The translations under genes were made by a program, and so were the position numbers. From Halalkalicoccus sp. CGA53 (GTDB lineage: Archaea > Halobacteriota > Halobacteria > Halobacteriales > Halalkalicoccaceae), in assembly GCF_036429475.1 (NCBI RefSeq), contig NZ_CP144125.1:2170001-2234000 (forward strand): a stretch of DNA of 64,000 nt, read 5' to 3'. Below are positions 61,192-64,000 of the stretch, in pieces (the stretch's first letter is position 1; each line of letters begins with the position of its first letter). Below the pieces are notes generated by a model, which saw only the letters and a list, made by a program, of their open reading frames with translations, ran no database searches and had not been told where the DNA came from.

Positions 61192-61573
61192 GTACGATTA
61201 TACGGACTGTCCCACAATAAAGCCTTTGTGTAATTATGATAAATGGATAGTACTTTTCGTGCGGACGCCTCTCGGACCTATATGAACGGTCGGTCGGTCG
61301 TACTTACTGGTACCCTGTAAGAAGATGATGACTGGCACCAGAAACAAGGAACCCTCCGAAAGTGAAGCGCTCAGACGACGGGCCACGATTTCCTTGGGTC
61401 TTACCGTGCGGTCGTGAACCCTGTACACGGCACAGGAATCGTGGAGGCTTGCCGGGCCTTTGCCGCAGCAAACAAGGTGTTCATCCTCAACTGCTTTCGT
61501 GAGATGCGTCGCTGTTAGCCTTTCTTCTGAATCCTCACATCTCAGTACTGATAAGGGACGGTTAAGATCCGAG
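61192..61573. other. Spacer between the pilin-like gene and tRNA-Trp
   Basis: No gene or RNA is recognised. GC is lower than average near 61192-61350. An imperfect inverted repeat CTGGTACC/GGCACCAG surrounds 61310-61341. A 35-codon GTG frame at about 61413-61520 has no promoter or protein character that I can support. Confidence 0.4.
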
Positions 61574-61753
61574 TGGGGTCGGAGGGATTTGAACCCCCGA
61601 TCAACTGATATCTCCGGTGCGCGCCTCGGTACTCCAGAGGGTCGTCATCACGGCCGATGATCAGTCGGCCGCTCGGTATATCAGTCTGGAGTGTCGTCAC
61701 CGGGCACGCGGTCCTCTGGAGTCAGTCGCCTTGCCGGACTAGGCCACGACCCC
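61574..61753 (-). tRNA. tRNA-Trp (CCA) with 106-nt intron
   Basis: Minus strand. Acceptor stem GGGGTCG/CGACCCC plus discriminator A; anticodon stem ACTGA/TCAGT; anticodon CCA, so Trp. The intron (61610-61715) lies between positions 37 and 38 at a bulge-helix-bulge, as in other haloarchaea. The spliced tRNA is 74 nt with loop CTCCAGA. Inside the intron are a box-C-like GTGATGA (61645-61651), a GTGACGA, CTGA boxes, and segments complementary to the anticodon arm, consistent with the known box C/D guide role of this intron. Confidence 0.9.
61610..61715 (-). ncRNA. Box C/D-like guide RNA inside the tRNA-Trp intron
   Basis: The intron carries GTGATGA and GTGACGA (C-type) and CTGA (D-type) boxes. 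ACTGATAT is exactly complementary to the exon segment ATATCAGT around position 39, and CTGGAG to the exon CTCCAG around position 34. In Haloferax volcanii the equivalent intron guides 2'-O-methylation of C34 and U39; the same role is inferred here from the motifs. Confidence 0.65.
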
Positions 61754-61796
61754 GCATCACTCGCTATGCCAAAGCGCCCTAAAGCGGTTTCGGTCC

Positions 61797-62024
61797 TCAC
61801 TCCCGGTCGTCCGCGCTCCAGGCACAGTCCTGGCACTTGTAGCCGGTGACGAACTCCGTGACGCTCGGCATGTAGCCCACCGAGAGGACGTCCCCGCCAC
61901 ACTCCGGACAGTCGCGTTCTGTGTCCTCGATCGACTCGGCTTCCATCACGGACTCGCCCTCTACCAGCTCGGCGAGGCGCCTCGCGTCCACCATCCGTCC
62001 CTCGACGACTCTGTTCTGACTCAT
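61797..62024 (-). CDS. Small zinc-finger protein (DUF5795-like)
   Basis: A 75-residue protein: MSQNRVVEGRMVDARRLAEL then ERDCPECGGDVLSVGYMPSV and YKCQDCAWS. The CPECG and CQDC pairs, about 24 residues apart, would bind one zinc. I recall this strongly conserved haloarchaeal small protein as DUF5795. Role unknown; zinc ribbons of this type bind nucleic acid or partners. It lies between tRNA-Trp and a membrane gene on the same strand. Confidence 0.82.
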   Translation of the reverse strand: MSQNRVVEGRMVDARRLAELVEGESVMEAESIEDTERDCPECGGDVLSVGYMPSVTEFVTGYKCQDCAWSADDRE

Positions 62025-62061
62025 ACCGGAACGGAGAGAGCGAGCGGCCTAAGCCTTGGCC

Positions 62062-62892
62062 TTACTGCCAGGGTGCGCGTTCGTGATCGAGGAGCCTGTC
62101 CCGGGTCTCTCGCTCCTCGCCGTCGCCGCCGTCGGCGACCGTTCCCTCTGACGCTCGTTCGATCGGCTCGCCACCGGGATCGAACGCGAGCACAGCGGCG
62201 ACGACGAGCACCGCCAGCGGTGCCTGTTCGGGGACGAGGTTGAGCAGCGCGAGCGGGAGCACGCCGAGTGCGACCGCGCTCCCGAAGCGGAAGCGGTCGA
62301 TGTCCATCGCCTCGCGGAGCCACGGACCGCCGAGCGCGACGGCCAGCGCGAACGCCACGCCGACGAGCGCGGCCGCGACCGCCCTCGCCACGAGTTCAAG
62401 GTCGGTCGTGACGACCAGCGACGCGCCCGCGAGATCGATGCTCGCGACGAAGCCGAGACCGACTATCACGGCAGGTCTCGGGAGGTACTCGCCGACGCGC
62501 GCGCTCGCGGTTTTCGCGGCGATGGCGGCGATGACGAGCGCGGCGAAGCGCTCGAAGATCACCAGGTCGAGCACGCTCGCGATGGTCGGCGCGAGCGCGG
62601 CCTCGATCGCCGCGAGCGCGACGAGCGGCACAGCGAGTACGAGGACGATCGTCGCCTGCTCGCGTGGGCTGCCGTCCATCTCGGCGAGGATCACGGCGAG
62701 GACGGCGCTGCCGCCGAAGATGAGCAGGCCGACCTGGAGGATTCCTACCACAGAATCGAGCGCCCCCGCGAGTATCAGCGCGGGGAAGATCCCGTCGATC
62801 AGCGGGAGGAACAGGACGATCGCCAGTAACTTCGTCGGCCCGTCGACGGCACGTTCGAGCCGCAGCGCGATGGGGTGCTGGGAGCTACTCAT
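62062..62892 (-). CDS. DUF5794-like membrane protein
   Basis: A 276-residue protein with about seven hydrophobic segments from GPTKLLAIVLFLPLIDGIF to LAVLVVAAVLAFDPGGEP, and an acidic/basic cytoplasmic tail. No transport or enzyme motif is recognised; I recall it as the haloarchaeal family DUF5794. The ATG at 62892 overlaps the end of a 56-residue gene upstream by eight bases, so translation may be coupled. The longer in-frame extension toward 63858 crosses guaB and is not real. Confidence 0.8.
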   Translation of the reverse strand: MSSSQHPIALRLERAVDGPTKLLAIVLFLPLIDGIFPALILAGALDSVVGILQVGLLIFGGSAVLAVILAEMDGSPREQATIVLVLAVPLVALAAIEAALAPTIASVLDLVIFERFAALVIAAIAAKTASARVGEYLPRPAVIVGLGFVASIDLAGASLVVTTDLELVARAVAAALVGVAFALAVALGGPWLREAMDIDRFRFGSAVALGVLPLALLNLVPEQAPLAVLVVAAVLAFDPGGEPIERASEGTVADGGDGEERETRDRLLDHERAPWQ

Positions 62893-63055
62893 GTAACGGT
62901 CTGGCTCCCGGCCGACGGTGTTCGACGAGCCGCTCGCCGACCGCAGTGACCGGTGTGAACCGTTTGAACTCCGCAAATGTCGTCCAGAGTCGTCCGTCGA
63001 GTCCCGCGATCGATCGGTCGACGACACGCCGTACGGCCGGACGGTCGGAGTCCAT
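62885..63055 (-). CDS. Small leaderless protein of unknown function
   Basis: A 56-residue basic/mixed protein, MDSDRPAVRRVVDRSIAGLD then GRLWTTFAEFKRFTPVTAVGERLVEH and a short tail. It is supported mainly by an AACGTTTATT box centred about 29 nt upstream, which would start a leaderless transcript at its ATG, and by its 8-nt overlap with the DUF5794-like gene. No family is recognised. The same transcript would serve the membrane protein. Confidence 0.5.
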   Translation of the reverse strand: MDSDRPAVRRVVDRSIAGLDGRLWTTFAEFKRFTPVTAVGERLVEHRRPGARPLHE

Positions 63056-63288
63056 GAACGAACATGCACGACCCGGGAGAATAAACGTTGTGTGAGCCGT
63101 GACCGCAGGGGGCGAAACGAACGGGCGCACACCGACGGACAGCGTTGAACATCGGTCGGCAGGTCCGGGTATCGGTGGAAGATCGACACCCCCCGTCCGA
63201 TCCGCGTCCGTACACCGCACCCGGTGGGCCCGTGGAGCGAGCTTGCGGCTCTCGCAACGCTTTTCCGCGGGGCACCCACACCGATTAC

Positions 63289-64000
63289 ATGGCGAGCGAC
63301 GAACGAGGGTTCTTCTCGGAGAAACTGGACGTACCGGAGGCACTGACGTTCGACGACGTGCTGCTCAAACCGAAAGAGAGCCGGGTCGAGCCGGACGACG
63401 CCGACGTCTCGACGCGCGTCTCGACGAACGTCTCGCTGGAGGTGCCGATCCTGACCGCCGCGATGGACACGGTCACCGAGAGCGAGATGGCGACCGCGAT
63501 GGCGAGACACGGCGGCCTCGGCGTGCTCCACCGGAACATGGACATCGACCGGATGGTCGAAGAGATCGAGCAGGTGAAAGCCGCCGACGAGCTGATTATC
63601 CCCCTCGAATCGGTCGTCACGGCCGACCCGGAGATGAGCGTCCGCCAGGCCGACGATCTGATGGCCCGACGCGGCGTCGGCGGCGCGCCCGTCACGAACA
63701 CGAACGGGGAGGTCCTCGGGATCATCTCGAGCACCGACATCCGTCCGCACCTCGAGGTCGGCGAGAACGACCCCGTGCGCGAGGCGATGACCGACGAGGT
63801 GATCACCGCGCCCGAGGACGTCGCCGCGCGCGAGGCGTTCGACCTCATGTACGAACACAAGATCGAGCGGGTCCCCGTCGTCGACGACGAGAACCTCCTC
63901 GTGGGGCTGGTGACGATGCAGGGCATCCTCCAGCGCCGCGAGTACGGGGACGCCGTGCGCGACGAGCGCGGCCGGCTCCGCTGTGGGGTCGCCGTCGGCC
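63289..64000 (+). CDS. guaB: IMP dehydrogenase, 3' end outside window
   Basis: The first 237 residues of IMP dehydrogenase, which oxidises IMP to XMP in GMP synthesis. ALTFDDVLLKPKESRVEPDD and PILTAAMDTVTESEMA are the start of the TIM barrel; VLHRNMDI follows; two CBS domains (about residues 98-215) sit as an insertion (TADPEMSVRQADDLM, VITAPEDVAAREAFDLM). The catalytic cysteine loop lies beyond the edge. A GCTTTTC box about 27 nt before the ATG at 63289 fits a leaderless start. Confidence 0.93.
   Translation, partial: MASDERGFFSEKLDVPEALTFDDVLLKPKESRVEPDDADVSTRVSTNVSLEVPILTAAMDTVTESEMATAMARHGGLGVLHRNMDIDRMVEEIEQVKAADELIIPLESVVTADPEMSVRQADDLMARRGVGGAPVTNTNGEVLGIISSTDIRPHLEVGENDPVREAMTDEVITAPEDVAAREAFDLMYEHKIERVPVVDDENLLVGLVTMQGILQRREYGDAVRDERGRLRCGVAVG

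Noticed and set aside
61331-61385. ATGATGA motif considered as box C of a separate C/D RNA
   Set aside because: No convincing D box at a suitable distance and no stem closing the ends.
61234-61428. 64-codon minus frame in the 61.2-61.6 kb spacer
   Set aside because: GTG start without a TATA-like box; composition not protein-like.
1-64000. CRISPR arrays and complete insertion sequences
   Set aside because: No regularly spaced identical repeats and no transposase were found on reading both strands; only tRNA-end repeats and degenerate coding repeats occur.

Overview
This window is GC-rich chromosomal DNA from a halophilic archaeon (class Halobacteria). The evidence is strongly acidic proteins, TATA-like boxes about 27 nt before start codons (mostly leaderless transcripts), archaeal-type PheS/PheT, an intron in tRNA-Trp, and several haloarchaea-specific small families. 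The genus cannot be fixed by reading alone. Family names such as DUFxxxx are recalled from the protein patterns, not searched.

Layout. 1-4.3 kb: a partial DUF7527-like protein, UPF0058, a ribbon-helix-helix protein, an MFS transporter and a sulfite-oxidase-like molybdoenzyme. 4.5-6.2 kb: a GH13 alpha-glucosidase. 6.3-14.6 kb: a menaquinone cluster menF-menD-menB-menA-menC-menE, interrupted by a divergent carboxymuconolactone-decarboxylase-like gene that shares a perfectly symmetric promoter with menA. 14.6-17.5 kb: an asparagine-synthase-like protein without the amidotransferase cysteine, an NRDE protein and an HTH regulator. 17.7-20.4 kb: a pyrimidine-nucleoside salvage operon (sugar-phosphate mutase, cdd, udp). 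20.5-23.9 kb: a small DUF5793-like protein, a MATE exporter, a Trm9-like methyltransferase and a DUF998 membrane protein.

24-25 kb holds a tRNA-Gly whose 3' end is repeated twice downstream. These repeats bracket a decayed element carrying a frameshifted DUF433/DUF5615 toxin-antitoxin pair. 25-34.5 kb is accessory: an acetoacetate-decarboxylase-like protein, a frameshifted membrane protein, a YncE-like and a Tp34-like secreted protein, three UspA proteins, an Asp-rich lipoprotein and an SLC13 permease. 34.7-35.8 kb is a low-GC spot with a type IV pilin whose C-terminal half has foreign composition, followed by broken AbrB and PIN-like remnants. 35.8-44 kb: small regulators, Pit permease, HD phosphohydrolase, class III aminotransferase, Xi-class GST-like protein and a PKD/serine-hydrolase lipoprotein.

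44-50.4 kb: pheS-pheT (preceded by a Phe-rich 26-codon leader ORF), a small membrane protein, thioredoxin and thrS. 50.5-51.3 kb: a small HTH protein, tatA and tRNA-Arg. 51.9-61.2 kb: a pilus operon (PilB-type ATPase, PilC-type platform and five small pilin-like proteins with overlapping ends) facing a large pilin-like protein. 61.6-64 kb: intron-containing tRNA-Trp, a zinc-finger protein, two small-operon genes and the start of guaB.

The main points for a second look are the symmetric menA/CMD promoter, the possible pheST leader peptide, the tRNA-Gly island with repeated att-like ends, the chimeric pilin locus, and a 63-nt repeat placed immediately after the stop codons of two unrelated genes.
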